DNA from: CAZGRP01 sp964527995
GTDB lineage: Bacteria; Zhuqueibacterota; Zhuqueibacteria; Oceanimicrobiales; CAZGRP01
NCBI GenBank assembly: GCA_964527995.1
Contig: CAZGRP010000088.1
Location: 1-12,847, forward strand
Direction of reading: 5' to 3'
Length of the DNA stretch: 12,847 bases
This document shows positions 6,631 to 12,668 of this stretch, in pieces (position 1 is the stretch's first letter; each line of letters begins with the position of its first letter). The translations under genes were made by a program, and so were the position numbers. The notes beneath the pieces were generated by a model. It saw only the letters and a list, made by a program, of their open reading frames with translations, was not told where the DNA came from and did not search any database.

Positions 6631-6646
6631 AAGAAGACTGGCTTCT
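6614..6646. repeat. 33-nt perfect inverted repeat (hairpin) between argH and the dimethylargininase-like gene
   Basis: AGAAGCCAGTCTTCTT is followed by a single G (6630) and then by its exact reverse complement, so 16 bp can pair. The last tandem unit forms the left arm. No T-run follows on either strand, so it is not a standard Rho-independent terminator. It could be a nuclease-blocking or processing hairpin, or a short palindromic element. Confidence 0.75.
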
Positions 6647-6662
6647 CGACTAGGGAGTTCCG

Positions 6663-7487
6663 ATGCTCATCAGCGAAGCCGATCGACTTACCCGAGTCGT
6701 CGTCTGCACGCCGCGACACGAATACTTTCGCTTCGACGACCGCACATCTCATAACCTGCGCGAGGCGGCAGACCCGGAGGCAGCGCTGCGCCAGCACGAC
6801 AACCTGAAGGCAGCCCTGGCGGACTTCGGATGTGACGTGGTCGACATCCCGGAGCTGCCCGGCCATCCCAATTCTGTGTTCACCCGCGACACGGCGGTCT
6901 GCACCGGCGACGGTTACATCCGACTGAGAATGGGGCTGGACACACGCCGTGGCGAGGAACAATGGATGTCGCAGATCCTCGAGTCCCTGTCCAGGCCGTG
7001 TGTGGGCGCCATCGAGGCTCCGGCGACGGTCGAAGGCGGTGACGTCATTCTGGCCGGCAAGGTGGCCTTCGTCGGCCGCTCGGGAAGGACCAATGATGAA
7101 GGGGCGCGGCAGATCGCGGGGTTGCTTGCCCGCTTGGGATATCAAGTCCGGGTCGCTGAGGTGCCCGACTTCTCCCTGCACATCGGCGGTGCGATGAGTC
7201 TGGTTGGACCGGAACAGGTGTTGTGCTGCCGCGGCGCCTTCGCAGCCGAACTCTTCAAGGGTTTTGAAACCATCGAGATCGACTGCCGCGACTTTGCCAG
7301 CGGCAATGTCATCACCCTGGGGGATCGCACCGTGATTGCGGACGCTGCCAACCAGGCCGCCATCGAAATACTCGAAGCACGCAGCTTCCACGTCCACGCG
7401 CTCGATCTGTCGGAATTCGCCAAGGGGACTGGCGGCCCCTCCTGTCTGATCTTGCCAGTCGATCGCGGGCCCGACGATTGTTCTTGA
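6663..7487 (+). CDS. Dimethylarginine dimethylaminohydrolase / arginine-deiminase-like amidinotransferase-family hydrolase
   Basis: The 274-residue product belongs to the guanidino-group modifying superfamily. Recognisable positions are PNSVFTRD (69-76, acidic substrate ligand D76), EGGDV (124-128), the catalytic His in FSLHIGG (H173), and the C-terminal nucleophile Cys in GGPSCL (C261). The length matches bacterial DDAH (about 255-275) rather than full arginine deiminase (about 400). Expected chemistry is hydrolysis of a guanidinium group, giving citrulline from methylated arginine or arginine; substrate choice cannot be decided from motifs alone. AGGGAG lies 5 nt before the ATG. It follows argH with an 80-nt spacer filled by repeats. 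Its citrulline product would be the ArgG substrate, so the cluster could recycle citrulline to arginine. Its last codons overlap a strong promoter-like sequence. Confidence 0.85.
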   Translation: MLISEADRLTRVVVCTPRHEYFRFDDRTSHNLREAADPEAALRQHDNLKAALADFGCDVVDIPELPGHPNSVFTRDTAVCTGDGYIRLRMGLDTRRGEEQWMSQILESLSRPCVGAIEAPATVEGGDVILAGKVAFVGRSGRTNDEGARQIAGLLARLGYQVRVAEVPDFSLHIGGAMSLVGPEQVLCCRGAFAAELFKGFETIEIDCRDFASGNVITLGDRTVIADAANQAAIEILEARSFHVHALDLSEFAKGTGGPSCLILPVDRGPDDCS

Positions 7488-7512
7488 CATTCAAGGCTCG
7501 GAGCCTTAGATT
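7484..7512 (+). promoter_or_regulatory. Strong sigma70-type promoter candidate
   Basis: TTGACA (7484-7489), a 17-nt spacer and TAGATT (7507-7512) give a perfect -35 and a 4/6 -10 at ideal spacing. The -35 box overlaps the TGA of the preceding gene. Predicted transcription starts near 7519, only about 95 nt before a Rho-independent terminator. Confidence 0.6.
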
Positions 7513-7518
7513 CCGGTC

Positions 7519-7614
7519 ACGACGATGGCGATCGTCTCATGCCGTGGGCCGGCCGATTCAACTTCAGCAAGAGAGCGCCATGCCAACAGCTCCTGCCCGG
7601 TGGCAGGAGTTTTT
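7519..7614 (+). ncRNA. Possible short RNA or attenuated leader between promoter and terminator
   Basis: The interval is bounded by a good promoter and a clear terminator and holds no convincing ORF. Stem GACGAT/ATCGTC (7521-7526 with 7531-7536) can form near the 5' end, and ATGGCG (7525-7530) can alternatively pair with CGCCAT (7576-7581), so two folds compete. No known RNA family was recognised. It may be an independent small RNA or a leader that controls the protease gene starting at 7808. Confidence 0.3.
7588..7614 (+). terminator. Rho-independent terminator
   Basis: CTCCTGCC (7590-7597), loop CGGT, and GGCAGGAG (7602-7609) form an 8-bp GC-rich perfect stem followed at once by five T. It would end transcription of the arginine cluster and of any RNA started at 7519. 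Confidence 0.85.
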
Positions 7615-7795
7615 GCTTTCGTCTGGCCACCAACTCACTTCGATGAGCACGGAGTTTTCCCAGTTCATGCTCTTTTGGGGGCGGTCCGCGCGTCTCCGTG
7701 GTTGTCCGTTGTAGCCGGCTCACTTGGGGTTGTCCCTGAGGGTGAAGAGTGCAGTTGACATCAAACCCACATTCCCGGAAAACCCCGCTGGGGAA
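7615..7795. other. Remainder of the 320-nt gene-free stretch before the M4 protease
   Basis: The gene-free stretch is 7488-7807. After the terminator, no ORF with a ribosome binding site was found. The reverse complement of 7691-7713 reads as ACAACGG/ACAACC/ACGGAGA-like words, reminiscent of heptad arrays seen elsewhere in the window but too short to be sure. TTGACA at 7755-7760 could serve as a -35 box for the protease, but no good -10 box follows it at 17 nt. Confidence 0.4.
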
Positions 7796-7800
7796 GGAGG
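7793..7800 (+). promoter_or_regulatory. Ribosome binding site that fixes the M4 protease start at 7808
   Basis: GAAGGAGG ends seven nt before the ATG at 7808. Open codons upstream to about 7724 lack any such element, and family proteins begin close to this Met. Confidence 0.8.
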
Positions 7801-7807
7801 CCCACCC

Positions 7808-8953
7808 ATGACTCATCCTTGTCGTTGTTCCATCGTCCCACCGCACATGCTGAAGGAGATCGCTGAGAAAGGCAGCCAGCGCCAGCGCGACTGGGCGCTG
7901 CGGACTCTCGCCGCCACGGAGCAGTTTCGCGGCCAACGCCTGGCGGCAGCCGACATCGAGGCCCTGGCACGGCCCATGCGGGTGGCTGCCAAACAGCGCA
8001 CCATCTACGACGCCGAAAACGGCTCGGGGCTCCCCGGCCGCCAGGTGCGTGCCGAAGGCGACCCTCCCACCAACGATCCGGCTGCCGATGAGGCCTACGA
8101 CGGCTCCGGCGCCACGTACGATCTGTTCAGGGATGTCTACGACCGCAACTCCATCGACAACCGTGGGCTGCGGCTCGACTCCACCGTGCACTACGAGCAG
8201 GGATACGACAACGCCTTCTGGAATGGCCAGCAGATGGTCTACGGCGACGGCGATGAGGATCTGCCGGAAGCCGAGCGCCTGTTCAACCGGTTCACCATCG
8301 CCATCGACGTCATCGGCCATGAGCTCACCCACGGGGTCACCCAGTACGAGGCTCGGCTGCGATACTGGGAGCAACCCGGCGCCCTGAACGAGTCGTTCTC
8401 CGACGTGTTCGGTTCACTCGTCAAGCAGCGCAGCCTGGGCCAGACCGCCGCCGATGCCGACTGGATCATCGGCCAGGGGCTGCTGACGGAAAACGTCAAC
8501 GGCCAGGGCCTGCGATCGATGAAAGCACCGGGCACGGCCTACGACGATCCTGTCCTTGGCAAGGATCCTCAGCCCGGCCACATGCGTGACTATAAAGACG
8601 TCGACTATGACAACGGCGGCGTCCACATCAACTCCGGCATTCCAAACCGTGCCTTCTATATCGTGGCCACGGAGATCGGCGGGTTTGCCTGGGAAAAGGC
8701 AGGCCAGATCTGGTACGTGACCCTGCGCGACAAGCTGCGCGGAAACTCCAATTTCCAGGATGCTGCCCGGTTGACCTTCCAGACGGCCGGCGAGCTGTAC
8801 GGCGACGGAAGTCTCGAGCAGCAGGCCGTGCGCAAGGGGTGGGAAGAAGTAGGGCTCACCGTCGACCAAGGAGGGGGTGGTGGCAGGGGTTGTCTGTTCG
8901 CGCCGCTGGCGTTGCTCGGTTCGGCGACGGCGGGGACTGGCCGCACGGCATGA
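7808..8953 (+). CDS. Protealysin-like M4 (thermolysin-family) neutral metalloprotease
   Basis: The 381-residue zinc endopeptidase has HELTH (171-175; H171 and H175 zinc ligands, E172 catalytic), the third ligand E195 in GALNESFSD (191-199), and the proton-donor segment GGVHINSGIPNRAFY with H273. There is no signal peptide and no long FTP/PepSY propeptide. The short N-terminus CSIVPPHMLKEIAE (7-20) is typical of protealysin precursors, which carry a removable ~50-residue propeptide. The catalytic domain ends near residue 352, after which a glycine run and GCLFAPLALLGSATAG (361-376) form an unusual tail that could be a cleavable or membrane-associating C-terminal signal; this is inference. An emfourin-type inhibitor gene begins 15 nt after the stop, as in Serratia protealysin operons, implying a tightly controlled intracellular or specially exported protease. 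Confidence 0.95.
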   Translation: MTHPCRCSIVPPHMLKEIAEKGSQRQRDWALRTLAATEQFRGQRLAAADIEALARPMRVAAKQRTIYDAENGSGLPGRQVRAEGDPPTNDPAADEAYDGSGATYDLFRDVYDRNSIDNRGLRLDSTVHYEQGYDNAFWNGQQMVYGDGDEDLPEAERLFNRFTIAIDVIGHELTHGVTQYEARLRYWEQPGALNESFSDVFGSLVKQRSLGQTAADADWIIGQGLLTENVNGQGLRSMKAPGTAYDDPVLGKDPQPGHMRDYKDVDYDNGGVHINSGIPNRAFYIVATEIGGFAWEKAGQIWYVTLRDKLRGNSNFQDAARLTFQTAGELYGDGSLEQQAVRKGWEEVGLTVDQGGGGGRGCLFAPLALLGSATAGTGRTA

Positions 8954-8968
8954 TTGGGATGTTCTCTA

Positions 8969-9275
8969 ATGAAGATCAATTTCGAAAGAAGCGGTGGCTT
9001 CGCCGGCTTACGCCTGTCGGCCACAGTCGACACCGAAAAGTTGTCGCCCGAGGAGGCGCAAGAACTGGAAGAGATGGTCCGGGCTGCGAGATTCTTTGAC
9101 CTGCCGGCGAAGATCAGCAGCGAAAGCCCAGGCGCAGACCGTTTTCGCTACAAGCTCACGGTGGAGGCGGAAGGACGGCGGCACACGGTCGAGCTGGGCG
9201 AAGCCGCAGCCTCGGAACAGCTTCGGACCTTGCTGCGCCGGTTGACGGCGCTAGCTCGTTCGGCCCCACGCCCTT
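8969..9275 (+). CDS. Emfourin-type inhibitor of M4 protease (3' end lost in assembly gap)
   Basis: The first 102 residues are readable before the N run. The opening MKINFERSGGFAGLRL, the SPEEAQELEEMVRAARFFDLP helix and strand (26-46), and the pattern of short beta strands (FRYKLTVEAEGRRHTVEL, 59-76) match emfourin, the small protein inhibitor encoded next to protealysin. Such proteins are about 110 residues, so the stop probably lies within the first bases of the gap. The start ATG at 8969 fits the family; there is no good ribosome binding site, suggesting translational coupling to the protease stop 15 nt upstream. It probably binds the active site of the adjacent enzyme. Confidence 0.85.
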
Positions 9276-9375
9276 NNNNNNNNNNNNNNNNNNNNNNNNN
9301 NNNNNNNNNNNNNNNNNNNNNNNNNNNNNNNNNNNNNNNNNNNNNNNNNNNNNNNNNNNNNNNNNNNNNNNNNNN
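9276..9375. other. Assembly gap, 100 N
   Basis: Exactly 100 unknown bases, a common scaffolding placeholder, so the real distance is unknown. The end of the inhibitor gene, and possibly other genes or a repeat that broke the assembly, are hidden here. Confidence 0.98.
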
Positions 9376-9384
9376 AGGTGAGCA

Positions 9385-10134
9385 ATGACCTTTCCGATCT
9401 GCGATGAAGATGTGCCCTGGATAACCACCCGGCAGATGATCGAGGTCGACCGGCTGATGGTGGAGGAGTACCACATCGACCTGCTGCAGATGATGGAGAA
9501 CGCCGGGCGCACTCTGGCGCATCTCGCCCGCGTGCGCTTTCTCAGCGGCGATGTTCGTGGAAAAAGGGTCATTGTGCTGGCCGGAAGCGGTGGCAACGGT
9601 GGCGGAGCCATGGCGGCAGCGCGCCGGCTGCACAATTGGGGAGCGGCGGTGCAGGTCGTGCTGACCCGGCAAGCGAGCGCGTTCACCGGCGTGCCGGCGC
9701 ACCAACTCGAGATTTTGCAACGCATGCACGCGGCCATCTTCCCGCAAGCCGCTGTCGAGAAACTCGGCGACGCATCGTCCGCCGACCTGATCGTCGACGG
9801 CATCATCGGCTACAGCCTTTCGGGAGCACCGCGAGGCACGGCCGCCGGCCTGATCCGCTGGGCCAATGCTCAACGTGTCTCTATCCTGTCGCTGGACCTA
9901 CCCTCGGGAGTCGACAGCACCACCGGCCAGGCACACGATCCCGCCATCCGGGCCGCCGCGACTCTGACACTGGCTCTGCCAAAGGTCGGCCTCCGGACCG
10001 TCGAAGCACAGAACTGCGCCGGCGAACTCTACCTGGCCGATATCGGCGTGCCACCGGAGTTGTACGCAGAAACACCCCTGGGGCTGGAGGTGGCACCGAT
10101 CTTTTCCACGAACGATATTGTCCGACTCCGCTGA
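9385..10134 (+). CDS. nnrE: NAD(P)H-hydrate epimerase (YjeF N-terminal domain, standalone)
   Basis: This 249-residue enzyme would epimerise the R and S forms of damaged hydrated NAD(P)H so that a dehydratase can repair them. It contains the YjeF_N features: QMIEVDRLM at the N-terminus, MENAGR (37-42), the Rossmann-type loop VLAGSGGNGGGAMAAAR (64-80), the catalytic-region Asp in VDGIIGYSLSG (D138), and LDLPSGVDSTTG (170-181). The usual GNNGGDG loop here reads GGNGGGA, lacking the conserved Asp; similar variants seem to exist, but the effect on activity is uncertain. The C-terminal ADP-dependent dehydratase domain found fused in E. coli YjeF is absent. AGG lies 6 nt before the ATG, directly after the gap. 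Confidence 0.85.
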   Translation: MTFPICDEDVPWITTRQMIEVDRLMVEEYHIDLLQMMENAGRTLAHLARVRFLSGDVRGKRVIVLAGSGGNGGGAMAAARRLHNWGAAVQVVLTRQASAFTGVPAHQLEILQRMHAAIFPQAAVEKLGDASSADLIVDGIIGYSLSGAPRGTAAGLIRWANAQRVSILSLDLPSGVDSTTGQAHDPAIRAAATLTLALPKVGLRTVEAQNCAGELYLADIGVPPELYAETPLGLEVAPIFSTNDIVRLR

Positions 10135-10188
10135 GGCGCCGGAGGGTTCGGGGAGATTCTTGGTTCAGCCAACACACCGAGGAGAACC

Positions 10189-10836
10189 ATGGTAGGTTGC
10201 TGCCAATGCCAGGGGCTCGAATCCTTTTTCGACAAGAAGGTGGCTCGCAGGCAACTCAAGAAGTACCGCAAGAAAGGACCCGGCAAGACGACTCGCCTGT
10301 TGATCGACATGCTCAAGGCAGAAGGCGTCGACGGGAGGACGTTGCTCGACATCGGCGGCGGTATCGGCGCCATCCAGCATGAGCTGCTCAACGCAGGCGC
10401 CCAACGCGCCACCCATGTCGACGCCTCCAGGGCCTATATCGAAGCGGCGATCGAGGAATCCGGAAGACAGGGACATGACAGCCGCATCGACCACCGCCAC
10501 GGCGACTTCGTCCAACTGGCACCCGACCTCGATGCCGCCGACATCGTCACCCTCGATCGGGCCATCTGCTGCTATCACGACATGAGATCGCTCGTCGGTT
10601 TGTCTCTCGAGAGGACGCGCAGGCTCTATGGCGTCGTTTTCCCGATCGATACCTGGTGGACGAAAGCGGGAACTGCGATCACCAACCTCTTTCTGGCCCT
10701 CTTGCGGAAGCAGTTCCGCGTCTTCATCCACCCGACCACTGCGGTGGAGGCGCTGATCACCAGCGCCGGGCTGGAACGACGCCATTATCGCAGGAAAGGC
10801 GCCTGGCAGATAGCCGTCTATGCCCGCCCGGCCTGA
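10189..10836 (+). CDS. Class I SAM-dependent methyltransferase, BchM-like
   Basis: The 215-residue product carries SAM-binding motif I LLDIGGGIGAIQ (52-63), an acidic residue ending strand 2 (VDAS, D78), and GDFVQLAPDLDAADIVTLDRAICCY (105-129) containing motif II. Overall it resembles Mg-protoporphyrin IX O-methyltransferase (BchM/ChlM) and related uncharacterised enzymes. No other bacteriochlorophyll gene is nearby, so the substrate is not assigned. The N-terminus MVGCCQCQGLESFF has three Cys (C4, C5, C7) before the fold. GAGGAGA sits just before the ATG. It follows the epimerase by 54 nt and the next gene by 42 nt, all on one strand. Confidence 0.82.
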   Translation: MVGCCQCQGLESFFDKKVARRQLKKYRKKGPGKTTRLLIDMLKAEGVDGRTLLDIGGGIGAIQHELLNAGAQRATHVDASRAYIEAAIEESGRQGHDSRIDHRHGDFVQLAPDLDAADIVTLDRAICCYHDMRSLVGLSLERTRRLYGVVFPIDTWWTKAGTAITNLFLALLRKQFRVFIHPTTAVEALITSAGLERRHYRRKGAWQIAVYARPA

Positions 10837-10861
10837 GCCGTGCCCGTTTCTATCCCAACAC

Positions 10862-10869
10862 GAGAGGAG
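10862..10869 (+). promoter_or_regulatory. Ribosome binding site that fixes the serine hydrolase start at 10879
   Basis: GAGAGGAG lies nine nt before the ATG at 10879. An ATG at 10870 directly abuts it with no spacing, and the GTG at 10840 has no such element. Confidence 0.65.
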
Positions 10870-10878
10870 ATGGCGTCG

Positions 10879-12360
10879 ATGAACCGAATAGCCCGCCTGC
10901 TGATTCTGATGGCGGTCGCCCTCGTCCCGCAACTCTGCATTCCCCAGCCATCGCAATCCGGCGATCTCGAAGCTCGCATCGCCCGGGTCGTAAACGGCCT
11001 GGTACCTGTCGTGGTGATTCGCGGCAGGCCGCTGGAGACCTATTCCCTCGCCGAACGCATGCGACGCTACCGGGTCCCCGGTGCCAGCATCGCCGTCATC
11101 AACGACGGCCGCCTAGAATGGGCCCGCGGCTACGGTGTCAAGGACTCGACGACCAACGAACCCGTGACGATTCACACCCTCTTCCAGGCAGCCTCGATCA
11201 GCAAGCCGGTCACCGCCATGGCCGCCCTCAAGTTCGTCCAGGACCGTAAGCTCCAACTGGACCAAGACGTGAATAGGTGGCTCAGGTCCTGGAAAGTCCC
11301 CAGCAACTCCTTCACCGAGGAGCAGCCTGTCACCCTGCGCCGCCTCCTCAGCCACACCGCCGGCATGACGGTGCATGGCTTTCCAGGGTATGCACGGACC
11401 TCCGGATTGCCCACACTGCAACAGATCCTGGACGGGCAGCGGCCCGCCAACACCGCGGCCATCCGAGTGAATGCCGTACCCGGCAGCGCCTGGTCATACT
11501 CCGGCGGTGGCTACATCGTCGTGCAACAACTCCTGCTCGACCTCTCCGGCAAGCCGTTTCCCAAGATCATGCGCGAAACCGTCCTCGACCCTCTGGGAAT
11601 GACCGAGAGCACCTACGAACAGCCGTTGCCCCCGGAGCGAGCCCAGGAAGCAGCCGTGGGCTACCGGGTGAGTGGCAGGCCTGTCGTCGGCAAGTGGCAT
11701 ACCTACCCGGAGATGGCGGCCGCCGGTCTTTGGACCACCGCATCCGACCTGGCCCGGTTCGCCATCGAGATCCAGAAAACGGTCCGGGGCGAGTCGAATC
11801 GCGTCCTGTCGCCGGAAATGGTGCGTCTCATGCTGCAGCCTGGTCTGAACGACTGGGGGCTGGGTTTCCAGATTCGTGGCGAAGGCAAGAACGCCCGCTT
11901 CCGGCACGGCGGCTCGAACGAAGGCTACCGCGCCCTGCTGGAGGCCTTCGTCCAGCGAGGCCAGGGGGCTGTTGTCATGACCAATTCGGATAACGGTGCC
12001 ACTCTGGCCAAGGAGATCCTCCTGGCGATCGCCAGGGAATACGGCTGGCCTGGGGTCAAACCGGAGGAGAAGGTGCTGGCCAAGATCGATCCTGCGATCT
12101 ATGACCGCTACGCCGGCGAGTACAAGCTGTCTGGATTGTGGGGCACGGTCAAGATCGCCGCCAGGGACGGCCATCTCTATCTCGATTTTCCCGGCTACCC
12201 GAAAACACGGCTCTACCCTGAGTCGGAGACGAAATTCTTCATGCTCGAAGGTGGCAGGGAGGTAACGTTCCTTCGGGACGACCGCGGTCGGGTGACGCAA
12301 ATCAAAATCGGAGAAACCGTGACCGCGACACGGCTGGAAAAACGATCCGAGGGTCCGTGA
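10879..12360 (+). CDS. Exported beta-lactamase-fold serine hydrolase (PF00144, class C-like)
   Basis: The 493-residue protein starts with a signal peptide (RIAR then hydrophobic LLILMAVALV, residues 3-16). The catalytic domain has S106-I-S-K109 (SxxK), Y207-S-G (the YxN box with G for N) and H343-G-G (the KTG-equivalent box), the set typical of serine beta-lactamase-like esterases/peptidases such as Pab87, LACTB or EstB relatives. Other familiar segments are RRLLSHTAGM (154-163) and DPLGMTES (237-244). Residues about 405-485 form a C-terminal beta-rich domain (YAGEY, then short strands) like the lipocalin-type domain often appended to this family. It probably acts in the periplasm on a D-amino acid peptide or ester; the substrate is not deducible. 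A lipobox is not convincing (PQLC). A true beta-lactamase role is unlikely from the general family spread. Confidence 0.88.
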   Translation: MNRIARLLILMAVALVPQLCIPQPSQSGDLEARIARVVNGLVPVVVIRGRPLETYSLAERMRRYRVPGASIAVINDGRLEWARGYGVKDSTTNEPVTIHTLFQAASISKPVTAMAALKFVQDRKLQLDQDVNRWLRSWKVPSNSFTEEQPVTLRRLLSHTAGMTVHGFPGYARTSGLPTLQQILDGQRPANTAAIRVNAVPGSAWSYSGGGYIVVQQLLLDLSGKPFPKIMRETVLDPLGMTESTYEQPLPPERAQEAAVGYRVSGRPVVGKWHTYPEMAAAGLWTTASDLARFAIEIQKTVRGESNRVLSPEMVRLMLQPGLNDWGLGFQIRGEGKNARFRHGGSNEGYRALLEAFVQRGQGAVVMTNSDNGATLAKEILLAIAREYGWPGVKPEEKVLAKIDPAIYDRYAGEYKLSGLWGTVKIAARDGHLYLDFPGYPKTRLYPESETKFFMLEGGREVTFLRDDRGRVTQIKIGETVTATRLEKRSEGP

Positions 12361-12454
12361 AAGGCAAGAAGCCGCCGAGAGTCAAAGACTTCGACATGCA
12401 TCTGGTCCCTTTGTAGTTCGAAAGGTCCCCTCATCAAGACGTGCCGGAGAAAGC

Positions 12455-12556
12455 ATGACGCAATCCCAGGAACCTGCGCTGCACGCCATCCGCAGAGCTC
12501 GACAGGGGAAAGGGACCGTCACAGCGGAAGGCGCCTGCTGTCGCAGCCTCGTTTGA
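12455..12556 (+). CDS. Possible small ORF, 33 residues
   Basis: GGAGA lies four nt before an ATG, opening a 33-codon frame that starts MTQSQEPALHAIRR and contains a CC pair near its end. It has no recognised family and no membrane segment. At this length in GC-rich DNA such a frame may be chance. It is listed because the ribosome binding site is good and the region is otherwise empty. Confidence 0.15.
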   Translation: MTQSQEPALHAIRRARQGKGTVTAEGACCRSLV

Positions 12557-12583
12557 AGGAATCTCTCTCCTCTGTGGTAAGAT
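12553..12583 (+). promoter_or_regulatory. Weak promoter candidate for the Rid-family gene
   Basis: TTGAAG and TAAGAT are separated by 19 nt, which is longer than the ideal 17. A run of seven T follows the -10 element. It is placed about 80 nt before the start codon at 12669. Confidence 0.25.
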
Positions 12584-12668
12584 TTTTTTGGAGGAGCTTG
12601 CCAACACCCTCCATGCCTTTCCCACTCGCCCCCAACGACACCTTCACCCACGGAGGTGAACAAACACC

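Larger units (their letters stand above)
12361..12668. other. 308-nt gene-free stretch before the Rid-family gene
   Basis: No terminator-like hairpin with a T-run follows the serine hydrolase. A 33-codon ORF with its own ribosome binding site lies at 12455-12556 and is listed separately. A promoter-like pair TTGAAG (12553-12558) and TAAGAT (12578-12583) with a long 19-nt spacer precedes the Rid gene, followed by seven T. GGTCCCTTT near 12402 and AAAGGGACC near 12511 are inverted copies about 100 nt apart, of unclear meaning. Confidence 0.4.

Noticed and set aside
6614..6646. Hairpin as a Rho-independent terminator for argH
   Set aside because: No T-run on either side and the loop is a single base; better described as a palindromic repeat.
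7525..7758. 77-codon frame between the arginine cluster and the protease
   Set aside because: No ribosome binding site, no recognisable domain, and it runs through a Rho-independent terminator.
10840..10878. GTG start at 10840 or ATG at 10870 for the serine hydrolase
   Set aside because: The ribosome binding site abuts 10870 and is well spaced for 10879; starting there also puts the signal peptide at the N-terminus.
10879..10970. Lipoprotein signal on the serine hydrolase
   Set aside because: The Cys at residue 20 is preceded by P-Q-L, which does not fit a lipobox; a standard Sec signal is more likely.
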